This document shows positions 16,949 through 25,215 of a stretch of DNA of 64,000 nt, one piece after another. The notes below the pieces were generated by a model. That model was not told the origin of the DNA and made no database searches. It worked only from the letters and a program-made list of their open reading frames with translations. How positions within the stretch are numbered: the first letter of the stretch is position 1; every line of letters begins with the position of its first letter. The DNA comes from Microbacterium croceum (GTDB taxonomy: Bacteria > Actinomycetota > Actinomycetes > Actinomycetales > Microbacteriaceae). The DNA is taken from the NCBI RefSeq assembly GCF_023091245.1, contig NZ_JAHWXN010000001.1:248001-312000 (forward strand). The letters are read 5' to 3'. The translations under genes and the position numbers were made by a program.

Positions 16949-17947
16949 TCAGGCGCGCACCGCACGGGCGTGCTGCACCTCGCCGCGCAGCACCACGGTG
17001 CGTGCGGGCTGGGCATCGCCGCCGATGCGCTCGAGCAGCATGCGCGCCGCCGTGACGCCCATGTGCCGGGCAGGAAGGCGCACCATCGTGACCGCGGTCG
17101 GCGACAGCGTGGTGAACGGCAGCGAGCCGACCACGGCCACCCCGATCTGCGGCGGCGTGAGCCCCCGCTCGGTGAGCACCTGGATCGCCCCGACGCCGAT
17201 GAGGTTGTTGCCGGCGACGACGGCATCCGGCGGCTCGGGGAGGTCCAGCAGCTCCTCCATCGCCGCGCGGGCCCCGTCGACGCGGAAGGTCGCGAAGCGC
17301 TGCAGCGCGCCGAGTTCGGCGGGCGAGGCGGCGGGCAGCTCGGCAGCGGCGAGTGCGGACCGCCACCCGGCCGCACGGTCGGCGGCGGTGTCGATGTCCT
17401 CAGGTCCGCCGATATAGGCGATGCGCCGGTACCCGGCCTCGATCAGCGACTCGGTCGCCGCGACGCCCGCCGCCCTGTTCGCGATCACGACGCCGTCGAT
17501 GTCATAGCGGGTGGCCCGGTCGACCGCGACGACGGGACGCCCGGTCGAGAGGATGGCATCGAGACTCGTCGCCTCGGATGCCGTCGCGATGATCACGCCC
17601 GACATGTGCTCGGCGATCGCGATCTGCAGGTACGTCGCCTCTTTCTCGGTCTGCGAGTCGGAGTTGCACAGCACGACCGAGTACCCGGCCTCCGAAGCGA
17701 CATCCTCGACTCCGCGCGCCATCTCGGTGAAGTACGGGTTCTCGATGTCGGGGATGACCAGGGCGATGACCTCCGAGCTCTGCGTACGCAGGGAGCGCGC
17801 TGTGCGGTTCGGGGTGAAGTTCAGCTCGGCAGCGGCCTTGCGCACCGCGGCGACCTTCTCCGCCGAGACACTGGTGCCGTTGAACACCCGCGAAACCGTC
17901 GCCGGCGAGACGCCCGCGCGTTCCGCGACATCGTAGATCGTCGTCAT
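16949..17947 (-). CDS. LacI-family regulator of the module A sugar genes
   Basis: 332 residues from ATG: helix-turn-helix TTIYDVAERAGVSPATVSRVFNG (2-24), hinge NRTARSLRTQSSEVIALVIPDIENPYFTEMARGVEDVA, then a sugar-binding domain ending LPARHMGVTAARMLLERIGG. The palindrome CTGTAACCGATTTCAG lies 10 bp before the start, and close copies lie before the FGGY kinase and the ABC transporter operon. It is therefore very probably the local repressor of all three promoters, released by the imported sugar or its phosphate. TACAGT ends 8 bases before the ATG, so the transcript may be leaderless; a GTG two codons upstream is the other start option. Confidence 0.88.
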   Translation of the reverse strand: MTTIYDVAERAGVSPATVSRVFNGTSVSAEKVAAVRKAAAELNFTPNRTARSLRTQSSEVIALVIPDIENPYFTEMARGVEDVASEAGYSVVLCNSDSQTEKEATYLQIAIAEHMSGVIIATASEATSLDAILSTGRPVVAVDRATRYDIDGVVIANRAAGVAATESLIEAGYRRIAYIGGPEDIDTAADRAAGWRSALAAAELPAASPAELGALQRFATFRVDGARAAMEELLDLPEPPDAVVAGNNLIGVGAIQVLTERGLTPPQIGVAVVGSLPFTTLSPTAVTMVRLPARHMGVTAARMLLERIGGDAQPARTVVLRGEVQHARAVRA

Positions 17948-17956
17948 GGGCACTCA

Positions 17957-17972
17957 CTGTAACCGATTTCAG
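17957..17972. promoter_or_regulatory. LacI-type operator, autoregulatory position
   Basis: CTGTAACCGATTTCAG, an imperfect version of TGAAATCGATTTCA with the same central CG. It overlaps the possible -10 of the LacI gene. Confidence 0.6.
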
Positions 17973-18030
17973 TGCGACCGAGGAGGTCTTATCACGCAGG
18001 AGCGGACATCGGATCTGACATGCTGGAGAC

Positions 18031-18621
18031 ATGGAATCGGAGTCGCACGCAACGGAGGGCGACGCCCGTAAGCGACTGACGAAGGCGCAGAGCTCCGCGA
18101 CGTCCTCGGCTCTCCGGATCACGCAGGCGCTGGGCGGCATCATCGCGCTGACCGGCCCGCAGCCGCCGGCGAATCAGCCGCTGTGGCGACGCGTCGACGT
18201 GTTCGCGCGGGCGGATCTCGGCGAGGTCATCCGCCCGGGAGCGCAGAAGGACATCGCCGACTCCCTCCGCCTTCTCGTGTCCCTGCACAACCGGCTCACC
18301 GATACGCGATGGACGCTCCCGACGGCTCACGATTCCGCGGGACGCAGCATCCTCACCGGTCACGGCCGCGGAGTGACCACCACCACATCGACCACGACGG
18401 CGACCACGATCGAGTCGGTCGAGCTCCTCGCCGACGTCTTCCGCACGGTCGCCGACTCCCTCGAATCCCTCGACACCCGGCTGACCGCACAGACCGTGTT
18501 CACTGCGCCGCTGCCGATCTCGATGCGCGCGTACGTCCGAGAGATCCAGGCCGCCACCGCCCGCGTCTCCACGCAGCCGGATGAGGCCTGGACGTGGGAG
18601 TCGCACCTCGACGCCGACTGA
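18031..18621 (+). CDS. Hypothetical protein
   Basis: 196 residues, soluble, with no recognised domain. Two predicted amphipathic helical stretches (SLRLLVSLHNRLTD, and SVELLADVFRTVADSLESLDTRL) flank a Thr-rich segment with GVTTTTSTTTATTIES at about 114-130. The reading frame is clean and the ATG has GGAG 4 bases upstream. It is divergent from the LacI gene, sharing the spacer that holds its operator, and convergent with the aldolase. Unknown; it may be regulated by the same LacI protein (inference from position only). Confidence 0.55.
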   Translation: MESESHATEGDARKRLTKAQSSATSSALRITQALGGIIALTGPQPPANQPLWRRVDVFARADLGEVIRPGAQKDIADSLRLLVSLHNRLTDTRWTLPTAHDSAGRSILTGHGRGVTTTTSTTTATTIESVELLADVFRTVADSLESLDTRLTAQTVFTAPLPISMRAYVREIQAATARVSTQPDEAWTWESHLDAD

Positions 18622-18643
18622 CGGCACGCGCACCGACCTCAGG

Positions 18644-19567
18644 TCAGGCGACTCGGGCATCCTCCTCGGCCGTGACGGCGATGTGCTCCTGCAGCCGGGC
18701 GAACACCGCATCCAGGCGTGCGCGCCCGTCGTCATCCAGGGCGGGCAACGGGGCGCGGCAGTCGCCCAGCGGCACCGAGAGGCGCCCGCCGAGATACTTG
18801 GCCGCACCGAAGACCCCGACCTCGACCATGCCCTCGACCGTGTCGTTGATGCGCACCTGCACCGCGCGCGACCCCTCGAGGTCTCCCCGCGCGAAGCGAC
18901 GGCGCAGCGAGAGGAACAGCTCGATCTGCAGGCTCACGGTGGTGCCGATCGCCCCGCGGGCCCCGATGGACAACGCCGGCAGGTAGAACTCGTCGAACCC
19001 GTTCACGAGCGTGAGGTGCGGGTAGCGGCGGATGATGCGCTCGGCTCCGTAGAGGTTGCGCGAGGTGTGCTTGACGCCGACCACCTGCGACAGCGCGAGC
19101 AGTTCGTCGAAGCCGCCCTCGGAGATGTCGCGTCCGGTGAACTGAGGGATGTTGTAGAGCACGAAGGGCAGGTCGACGGCATCGATCACGGAGCGGAAGT
19201 GCCGCACCACATCGGAGGTCGAGTAGCCGTAGTACAGCGGCGGGATCATGGAGATCGCCGCGACTCCTGCATCCTTCGCGGCGGCGGCGATGCGAATCGC
19301 CTCACCGGTCGACATGGCGCCGACGTGCGACACCACGGGCACCCGCCCCGCAGCCGCGGTCACCGCGGTCTCGGCGACGGCGATGCGCTCGTCCTCGGAG
19401 AGCAGCACGCCCTCCCCCGACGACCCGCACACGTACAGGCCCTCGACCCCGCGGCGGATGTCGCTGTCGAGCATCGCGCTCAGCGCCGTGTGATCGATGC
19501 TCTCGTCGGCGCGCATAGGGGTGACGGCCGCCGTGAAGAGGCGGTCGCCCAGCACGTCGGTCACCAT
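18644..19567 (-). CDS. N-acetylneuraminate lyase-like aldolase (DapA superfamily)
   Basis: 307 residues, a class I pyruvate aldolase TIM barrel. Counting from the ATG at 19567, the Schiff-base Lys is K166 (GVKHTSRNLYG), the catalytic Tyr is Y138 (LYNIP), and the carboxylate loop is GSSGEG (S49, S50). The sugar-tail residues of E. coli NanA, as I recall them, also align one position off: T168, G190, D192 and E193 (NGFDE), with Ser208 replaced by T209. It should cleave a 2-keto-3-deoxy sugar acid to pyruvate and an aldehyde. It is last in the ABC-transporter operon and overlaps the SDR stop by a few bases; starts at 19576 or 19564 are also possible. Confidence 0.78.
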   Translation of the reverse strand: MVTDVLGDRLFTAAVTPMRADESIDHTALSAMLDSDIRRGVEGLYVCGSSGEGVLLSEDERIAVAETAVTAAAGRVPVVSHVGAMSTGEAIRIAAAAKDAGVAAISMIPPLYYGYSTSDVVRHFRSVIDAVDLPFVLYNIPQFTGRDISEGGFDELLALSQVVGVKHTSRNLYGAERIIRRYPHLTLVNGFDEFYLPALSIGARGAIGTTVSLQIELFLSLRRRFARGDLEGSRAVQVRINDTVEGMVEVGVFGAAKYLGGRLSVPLGDCRAPLPALDDDGRARLDAVFARLQEHIAVTAEEDARVA

Positions 19568-20394
19568 GCGGTCCACCCTCCGTCGACGACCACGTTGGAC
19601 CCGGTCATGTACGCCGAGGCGTCGGAGGCGAGGAACACCAGGGCGCCGTTGTATTCGTCGGCCTCGGCCATGCGGCCGATCGGCATGCGCTCGATGTAGT
19701 TCGCCTGGAACTTCGCATCCTGCGTGTCACGGCGCACACCGGAGGGAGTGAGCGTGTTGACGCGGATGCCCGCACGCCCCCAGTACGTGGCGCAGTAACG
19801 CGTGAGGTTGTACAGCCCCGACTTGGCGGCCGAGTAGGCGACCGGCTTGATGAACGGGATGCCGGTGTCCTCGGCCTTGTAGGCGTAGATGTCCTGCACC
19901 GGCGAGACCATGCCGTAGATCGAGCCCACGTTCACGATCGACCCTCCGACGCCGGCATCCCGCATCCGCCGCCCTGCGGCCTGCGTCACGAGGAAGGTGC
20001 CGACGAGGTTGGTGTCGACGACCTCGCGGAACACCTCCACCGGGAACTCCTCGAACGGTCCCGACACCTCGGGCGGGGCGCTGGGCTGCGTGTCGAGTCC
20101 GGCGTTGTTGACGACCACGGTCGGCACGCCCCAGGTCGCGAGCACCCGGTCGAAGCCGGCATCCACGCTCGCCTGGTCAGTGATGTCCATCGCGACCGCC
20201 AGCAGCCGGCCGTCGGGGTCGTCGAGTCCGAGGCGGCCGGCCGGGTCGGCCACCTCGCTGCGGGAGGTGACGGCGACGCGGGCACCGCGTTCGTGCAGCG
20301 AGCGCACGAACTCCGCGCCGATCTGGCCGAAGCCGCCGGTGACGACCACCACCTTGTCTCGCACGGAGAACAGCGGATCGAGTACTTCAGACAT
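19561..20394 (-). CDS. Short-chain dehydrogenase/reductase
   Basis: 277-residue classical SDR. Cofactor motif TGGFGQIG (19-26), NNAG in VVVNNAGLD, catalytic Ser in VNVGSIYG and the active-site YSAAK motif (PVAYSAAKSGLYNLTRYCATYW); C-terminus VVVDGGWTAW. It oxidises or reduces a sugar or sugar acid with NAD(P). It resembles SDRs that sit beside nonulosonic-acid genes, with MPIGRMAEADEYNGALVFLASDAS near the end. Placed between the ABC permease and the sialate-lyase-like aldolase, it likely prepares the substrate for that aldolase (inference). Confidence 0.82.
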   Translation of the reverse strand: MSEVLDPLFSVRDKVVVVTGGFGQIGAEFVRSLHERGARVAVTSRSEVADPAGRLGLDDPDGRLLAVAMDITDQASVDAGFDRVLATWGVPTVVVNNAGLDTQPSAPPEVSGPFEEFPVEVFREVVDTNLVGTFLVTQAAGRRMRDAGVGGSIVNVGSIYGMVSPVQDIYAYKAEDTGIPFIKPVAYSAAKSGLYNLTRYCATYWGRAGIRVNTLTPSGVRRDTQDAKFQANYIERMPIGRMAEADEYNGALVFLASDASAYMTGSNVVVDGGWTAW

Positions 20395-20421
20395 AGAGGA
20401 GAACTCCAGATTGCAGGGCGT

Positions 20422-21294
20422 TCAGCCCTTGACGGATCCTGCGGTGAGGCCGGAGACGATGCCCCGCTGTGCCCACAGGAAGAAGATGATGGCCGGGAGC
20501 GCGAACAGCAGCGCGCAGAACATGACCACGTTCATCGGCGTGTAGAACTGGCCGAGGAACGACGACAGCCCCACGGATGCCGGCCACAGGTCGGACGACG
20601 AGATGAACGTGTTCGCGAACATGAACTCGTTCCAGCCGTCGAAGAACGCGATGACCGCGGCGGCCGCGATGCTCGGCATGATGAGCGGCAGCACGATCGT
20701 GGTCAGGATGCGCAGACGCGAGCATCCGTCGATGCGCGCCGACTCCTCGATCTCGTAGGGGATCTTGTCGATGCCGCTCTTGATGATGAACATGGCGACC
20801 GGCATCACGAACGCGGTGTCGGCGAGCACGAGGCCCCAGTGGCTGTTCAGCAGTCCCGCCCCGGCGAAGATCGCGTACAGCGGCACGATGATGAGCGCCT
20901 CCGGCAGCATCTGCGTGCTGAAGAAGATGAACCCGGCGACGCCGCGTCCGTGGAACCGGTAGCGGCTGAGCGCGTAGGCGGCCATCGTCGCGAGCACCAG
21001 GCTGAGGATCGTGGTGCCGGCCGCGATCACGAACGAGTTGCCGAGCCAGCGGAAGATCGGGATGTCCGAGAGGAAGCCGCCCCACTGGCCGATGTTCTGG
21101 AACTCGGGGATCAGCGGCTGGCTGCCTCCGTACAGCGACGACTCGGTGCCGAGCGAGGTGCCCAGCATCCAGTACACCGGGAAGCCGGCGAACACCACGA
21201 GCAGCGTGATGAGCACGGCCTTGCCGAGGCTGCCGAACTTGGCGGCGACGCCACGACGACGCGGCAGATCGGTGGGGATGCGCATGGTGGTCAT
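20422..21294 (-). CDS. CUT1 sugar ABC transporter permease (MalG-type)
   Basis: 290 residues with six predicted membrane helices. The cytoplasmic EAA loop reads EESARIDGCSRLRILTTIVLPLIMP, the coupling site for the ATPase. It forms the membrane channel with the permease encoded just upstream; their genes overlap by 4 bases (ATGA). The binding protein lies two genes upstream. The operon has no ATPase gene, so the complex probably borrows a shared MsiK/UgpC-type ATPase. Start ATG follows the TGA overlap and gives MTTMRIPTDLPRRRG. Confidence 0.9.
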   Translation of the reverse strand: MTTMRIPTDLPRRRGVAAKFGSLGKAVLITLLVVFAGFPVYWMLGTSLGTESSLYGGSQPLIPEFQNIGQWGGFLSDIPIFRWLGNSFVIAAGTTILSLVLATMAAYALSRYRFHGRGVAGFIFFSTQMLPEALIIVPLYAIFAGAGLLNSHWGLVLADTAFVMPVAMFIIKSGIDKIPYEIEESARIDGCSRLRILTTIVLPLIMPSIAAAAVIAFFDGWNEFMFANTFISSSDLWPASVGLSSFLGQFYTPMNVVMFCALLFALPAIIFFLWAQRGIVSGLTAGSVKG

Positions 21295-22256
21295 CGCTGG
21301 CTCTCCTGACGTTCCTGGATCTGCTCGACGATGAAGTAGACGACCGTCACCAGCAGTGACAGCACGAGCCCGAGGGCGCCGATCGCCGCGGCTCGGCCCA
21401 GGTTCTGGTCCTGGAAGGCGGTGCGGTAGACGTTCACGACCAGCGTGTTCGTCACATCGAGCGGACCGCCACCGGTGATGAGGAAGATGATCTCGAAGCG
21501 CCGGATCGACCAGATCGTCATGAGCAGGGTGATCACGCGCAGCGTGGGCATGAGGTGCGGCAGGGTGACGGCGAGGAACGACTGGAACCGCGTGGCCCCA
21601 TCGACCCAGGTCGCCTCGCGCAGCTCCTGCGGCACGCTCTGCAGCGCGCTCAGCATGACGAGCATCACGAGCGGGGTGAGCTTCCAGACCGTGGCGAGCG
21701 TCACGGCGAACAGCCCGTATTGCGGATCGACCAGCCACCCGTGCTGGCCCATGCCGAGCGCGGCGGTGGTGCGGTTGAGGATGCCCTGCTCGTTGTTGTA
21801 GATCCAGACGAAGATCAGTGCCGCGGCCACCGTCGGCACCGCCCACGGGATCGTGGCGATCGCGCGGATGATGCCGCGGCCCTTGAAGGCGGTGTTCAGC
21901 AGCAGGGCGACCGCGGTGCCGATGCCCACCGAGAAGACGACCGTGAACAGCGTGTACAGCAGGGTCGTGACGACCGAGGTCCAGAACTTGTCGCTGGAGA
22001 GCAGGTACTCGTAGTTCTCGACGCCGACCGGCTTGCCGCCCGCGGGGTTCACGAGCTTGGTCGCGGTGAACGACAGCATCAGGCCACGGATCAAGGGGAA
22101 GACCGTGAAGACCGCGAGGTACACGATCGCGGGGAAGAGGAAGAGGTAGGCGCCGTTGCGCTCGATGAAGCGCCCGACGGCTCCGCTGCCTCGCGGCCGC
22201 TTCGACGGCGCAGCGCGAGGCGCCGACCGAGGCGCCTCGAGTGTGCGGGTGACCAT
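21291..22256 (-). CDS. CUT1 sugar ABC transporter permease (MalF-type)
   Basis: 321 residues with a basic N-terminal leader and six predicted helices beginning NGAYLFLFPAIVYLAVFTVFPLIRGLMLSF. The EAA loop is REATWVDGATRFQSFLAVTLPHLMP. Pairs with the MalG-type protein at 20422-21294 to import a sugar or sugar acid across the cytoplasmic membrane. It follows the binding-protein gene, from which it is separated by a GC-rich stem-loop (22283-22311) that may limit its expression. Confidence 0.9.
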   Translation of the reverse strand: MVTRTLEAPRSAPRAAPSKRPRGSGAVGRFIERNGAYLFLFPAIVYLAVFTVFPLIRGLMLSFTATKLVNPAGGKPVGVENYEYLLSSDKFWTSVVTTLLYTLFTVVFSVGIGTAVALLLNTAFKGRGIIRAIATIPWAVPTVAAALIFVWIYNNEQGILNRTTAALGMGQHGWLVDPQYGLFAVTLATVWKLTPLVMLVMLSALQSVPQELREATWVDGATRFQSFLAVTLPHLMPTLRVITLLMTIWSIRRFEIIFLITGGGPLDVTNTLVVNVYRTAFQDQNLGRAAAIGALGLVLSLLVTVVYFIVEQIQERQESQR

Positions 22257-22282
22257 GCTGAGGTCCTTTCAGGAGTGGGGGC

Positions 22283-22311
22283 GAGGGGCGGGACGGGGGT
22301 TCCCGCCCCTC
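22283..22311 (-). terminator. Intercistronic stem-loop between binding protein and permease genes
   Basis: 11-bp perfect arms (GAGGGGCGGGA with TCCCGCCCCTC) around a 7-base loop, with no T-run. Position between the solute-binding-protein and permease genes fits an RNA-stabilising or attenuating hairpin. Confidence 0.6.
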
Positions 22312-22336
22312 GGATGCGCAGTCGGGTCTGCGCTGC

Positions 22337-23629
22337 TCAGCCGAGTTCGGCTTCGAGGGACTTCTGCACCTCGGCGAGCGTGCTCTTCACGTCGCCGCCG
22401 TTGACGCGCAGGTCCTCGACCGCGGTCAGCACCTCGCGCCAGATCGGCTTGCTCTCGGTCTCGAACCCCTCGACGAGCGTGGACTTCGAGGTCTTCGCGG
22501 CCTCGAGGAACTGCGTGGCCCACGGGTTCTTGGCGAGGAACTCGGCGTCGGGCTCGACGTCGGTCGCCATGGCGGAGGCGCCGAGACCGGCGCGGATCGC
22601 CGTCTGGCCTTCTTCGCCCAGTACCCAACGGACGAAGTCCTTCGCGGCCTCGACGTTGTCGCTGTTCGCGTTGACGGCGATGATGAGCTGCGAGTTCGAT
22701 CCGGCGTTCGCGAGCGGGAGCGGGGCTGCGCCCATGTTCTCGCCGTTGACGACGTTGTCGGGGTTGCTGGTGATGGTGGTCGCGACGCCCGAGTTCTCGA
22801 ACAGCATCCCGACCTGACCCTGGCCGAACTTGGCACGGAAGGTCGAGGCGTCGTCGCCGATCGGTGCGACACCGGATTCGAAGGTCTCGAGGAACGCCTC
22901 GACGGCCTCGACATTCTCGGCCTTGTCGATCGTCAGCTTCTTGCCGTCGCTGAGCTCGCCGCCGAATCCGTAGATCCAGTTGGCCATCTCGAGCGTCCAG
23001 CCATCGATCTCGGCGGTCTGGTGACGACCCGCGAATCCGGCGATGCCGAGCTCGCTCTTGATGGTCTCGGCCGTGGTGAGGAACTCCTCGAACGTGGTCG
23101 GGACCTCGAGGTCGAGCTGCGCGAAGATGTCCTTGTTGTAGATGACCGTGTTGTAGGTCGGGCGCTCCCAGTTGAAGCCGTACTGGCCGTCCTGGAAGAA
23201 GCCGGCCTCGTTGGTGTTGTTGAGGCTGTCGCCGAGCTCGTCGGCGATGTCGTCGAGCGGCTCCAGCACGCCGGCGTCGACGAGCGACGCGAACTGGCTG
23301 TCCTGCAGGACCATGACGTCGGGACCGCCGCCCGCGCCGAGTTCGGTACTGAGCTTGTCGGCGTAGTTGGCGAACGGGATCTCGACCTTGGTCAGCTCGA
23401 TGTCGTCGTTCGGGCCGGTGTAGCCCTTGACGGCATCCCAGATGATCGGACCCTTGCCGTCTTCCAGGAACTGCCAGTTGGAGAACGTGAGCTCTCCCCC
23501 GGCCTCTGCGCCGTCACCCGCGCCACCGGATGCGGAACATCCAGCGAGGGCGAGGGCGGCGACGGCGGCGATACCGGTCATCCGCAGTGCACGAGCACGG
23601 CGAGACGGGTGTGCGTGGTTCAACTTCAC
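22337..23629 (-). CDS. Sugar ABC transporter substrate-binding lipoprotein
   Basis: 430 residues, first gene of the module A transporter operon. A Sec signal with basic start (SRRARALRM), hydrophobic core and lipobox LAGC (C at about 30) anchors it to the outer face of the membrane. The mature part is a CUT1-type binding protein: GELTFSNWQF, GPDVMVLQDSQFASLVDAGVLEPLDD, YNTVIYNKDIFAQL, and AAKDFVRWVLGEEGQ. It delivers the substrate to the two permeases that follow. The LacI-type operator at 23692-23705 lies 63 bp upstream. Confidence 0.9.
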   Translation of the reverse strand: MKLNHAHPSRRARALRMTGIAAVAALALAGCSASGGAGDGAEAGGELTFSNWQFLEDGKGPIIWDAVKGYTGPNDDIELTKVEIPFANYADKLSTELGAGGGPDVMVLQDSQFASLVDAGVLEPLDDIADELGDSLNNTNEAGFFQDGQYGFNWERPTYNTVIYNKDIFAQLDLEVPTTFEEFLTTAETIKSELGIAGFAGRHQTAEIDGWTLEMANWIYGFGGELSDGKKLTIDKAENVEAVEAFLETFESGVAPIGDDASTFRAKFGQGQVGMLFENSGVATTITSNPDNVVNGENMGAAPLPLANAGSNSQLIIAVNANSDNVEAAKDFVRWVLGEEGQTAIRAGLGASAMATDVEPDAEFLAKNPWATQFLEAAKTSKSTLVEGFETESKPIWREVLTAVEDLRVNGGDVKSTLAEVQKSLEAELG

Positions 23630-23691
23630 TGTTCACTCCTTTGGGCAGCAAGTTCTTTGCGACGATGCAGTCGATTTCGCGGTCGGGTTCG

Positions 23692-23705
23692 TGAAATCGA
23701 TTTCG
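23692..23705. promoter_or_regulatory. LacI-type operator before the module A transporter operon
   Basis: TGAAATCGATTTCG, identical to the kinase operator except the last base, with an additional half site TCGATTTCG at 23671. Probably bound by the LacI regulator at 16949-17947. Confidence 0.7.
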
Positions 23706-23823
23706 CTACCGTAACCCGCCTGTTTGAGCGGTGTCAAGCAAAAATGGTTACGTAACTATTCTGATATCTGAAACCTATCGCATGCCGAGCAACGCTGCGG
23801 CGGGTGCCCGGCTCGTCCGGGTT

Positions 23824-23885
23824 CGGAGTTCTGCGGAATCACGGATGCCGCGGGCGCGAGGCATCCGAGATCCTGCAGATCTCCG
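23824..23885. repeat. 62-bp CGGAG-type palindromic repeat, copy 2
   Basis: Begins CGGAGTTCTGCGGAATC and ends GCAGATCTCCG, with 26-bp imperfect arms meeting at a short GC loop. Matches the copy at 25115-25176 at 56 of 62 positions. It ends 9 bp before the -10-like TACGAT (23895-23900) of the next gene. Confidence 0.7.
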
Positions 23886-23900
23886 CAGCCTCGCTACGAT

Positions 23901-25100
23901 GTGCTGGTGCTCGCATCGCCCGGGATCCTCTGGCTGACTCTCCGGCTTCCACCGTCTGAGAAGGATCGGGCCGATGAGCTCGCTGCTCTTCTCGCGTCAC
24001 TCCGCGTTCCTGCCGCCGTGCGTCACAGCACCATGAACGACACGGGCACGTTCGCACTCATCCCCAGCGACGGCGACACCACGATCCTCACGGTTCCGGA
24101 CGAGTACGCGCCAGCCGTCACCTGGCGGGGGATCCCCCTCGACGATGTCTGCTCCGTGCTGAGGCAGCGGTTCGGGCCCGAGATCAACCTCGACGGAGAA
24201 CTGCTCCTTCCCGATGCGGACCATGCGCACCCGGACTCGGATACCGAGACGAGCCCGACAGCCTCCATCGACGCCATCGCCTGGACCATCCGGAAGGAGC
24301 CGGAGTTCATCGCGATGCTGGGCGCGCGATGCGGCATGAGCTTCGACTCGGTCGACGCGGGTGATCTGGGGCGTGCGCTGCGACCGCACCTCGACACGGA
24401 TCGTGGCACCGCTCTCGACAGCGGGCTCTGGGCGATGACCGACGGGATAGCACTGTGGCGCCGAGGCTCGGAATGCGCCGCGGTGTTCATGGGCCGGCGT
24501 CGGCCGAACATCGCGTCATGGCACAGCCCGTGGGTTCGGTCGGATCCGAGCAAGCCGGGGCAGACCGTCGATGGCGCCCTGGTGCGCACATGGCTCGACG
24601 AGGTCATCCCTCCCGACGGTGAAGTCAACGCGTGGATCGCGCACTTCGAACTCGACTCCACGGATGCGGGCCGCCTGCGCGCGCTGTTCCGCCGTGAAGC
24701 GGACGACGGAATCCTCGACGAACTGTTCGACATCCTCTCCCTCGACACGGCCTGCCTGGATCTGGTCCGCGATGTTCCCGATCTCGACCTCGAGGTGATC
24801 GAGGCGCGCGACGCCCGCGAGCAGTTCCACGACGGGATGCGCGCGGAGATCGATGCCGTCGGCTCACGCCCGGCCGGCTTCCGCCACCGGCATCCGCGCG
24901 TGTGGCTCACGATCTCACTCGTCGCGATCCTCATCCTCGCCGGATTCTCGATCACCGGCCTCGCCGGCGGCAGGATGACCGCTCTCCTGCCCGGAATCGT
25001 CGCCCTCGTCTGGACGGCGAGCCTGTTCGTCGACCGCGCTGCCGCACAGGCGAAGGCTCTCGTCACCGACGACGACCTCCCGGACGGTCTCGCCGACTGA
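23901..25100 (+). CDS. Hypothetical protein with C-terminal membrane segments
   Basis: 399 residues. Residues 1-330 are soluble, acidic and rich in Asp, without a recognised domain. Residues near 337-380 form two hydrophobic helices (VWLTISLVAILILAGFSITGLAG and MTALLPGIVALVWTASLFV), so the bulk should face the cytoplasm. TACGAT at 23895-23900 sits directly before the first GTG; a leaderless start at the GTG at 23907, two codons in, fits the -10 spacing better. The gene is bracketed on both sides by 62-bp copies of the same palindromic repeat in the same orientation. Function unknown. Confidence 0.55.
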   Translation: MLVLASPGILWLTLRLPPSEKDRADELAALLASLRVPAAVRHSTMNDTGTFALIPSDGDTTILTVPDEYAPAVTWRGIPLDDVCSVLRQRFGPEINLDGELLLPDADHAHPDSDTETSPTASIDAIAWTIRKEPEFIAMLGARCGMSFDSVDAGDLGRALRPHLDTDRGTALDSGLWAMTDGIALWRRGSECAAVFMGRRRPNIASWHSPWVRSDPSKPGQTVDGALVRTWLDEVIPPDGEVNAWIAHFELDSTDAGRLRALFRREADDGILDELFDILSLDTACLDLVRDVPDLDLEVIEARDAREQFHDGMRAEIDAVGSRPAGFRHRHPRVWLTISLVAILILAGFSITGLAGGRMTALLPGIVALVWTASLFVDRAAAQAKALVTDDDLPDGLAD

Positions 25101-25114
25101 ACCCGCGGGTGGTT

Positions 25115-25176
25115 CGGAGTTCTGCGGAATCACGGATGCCGAGGGCGGAAGGAATCCGAGATTCCGCAGATCTCCG
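25115..25176. repeat. 62-bp CGGAG-type palindromic repeat, copy 3
   Basis: Differs from 23824-23885 at only 6 of 62 bases and has the cleanest ends: CGGAGTTCTGCGGAATC pairs with GATTCCGCAGATCTCCG except at one base. It lies between the hypothetical gene and the DeoR gene. Confidence 0.7.
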
Positions 25177-25215
25177 ACGCATCGCGGGCGGGCCCCTCCC
25201 GAGTACGCTGAGGGG

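Noticed and set aside
16866..25176. CRISPR-like array from the 62-bp repeats
   Set aside because: Copies are kilobases apart and palindromic with no spacers between them; no cas genes.
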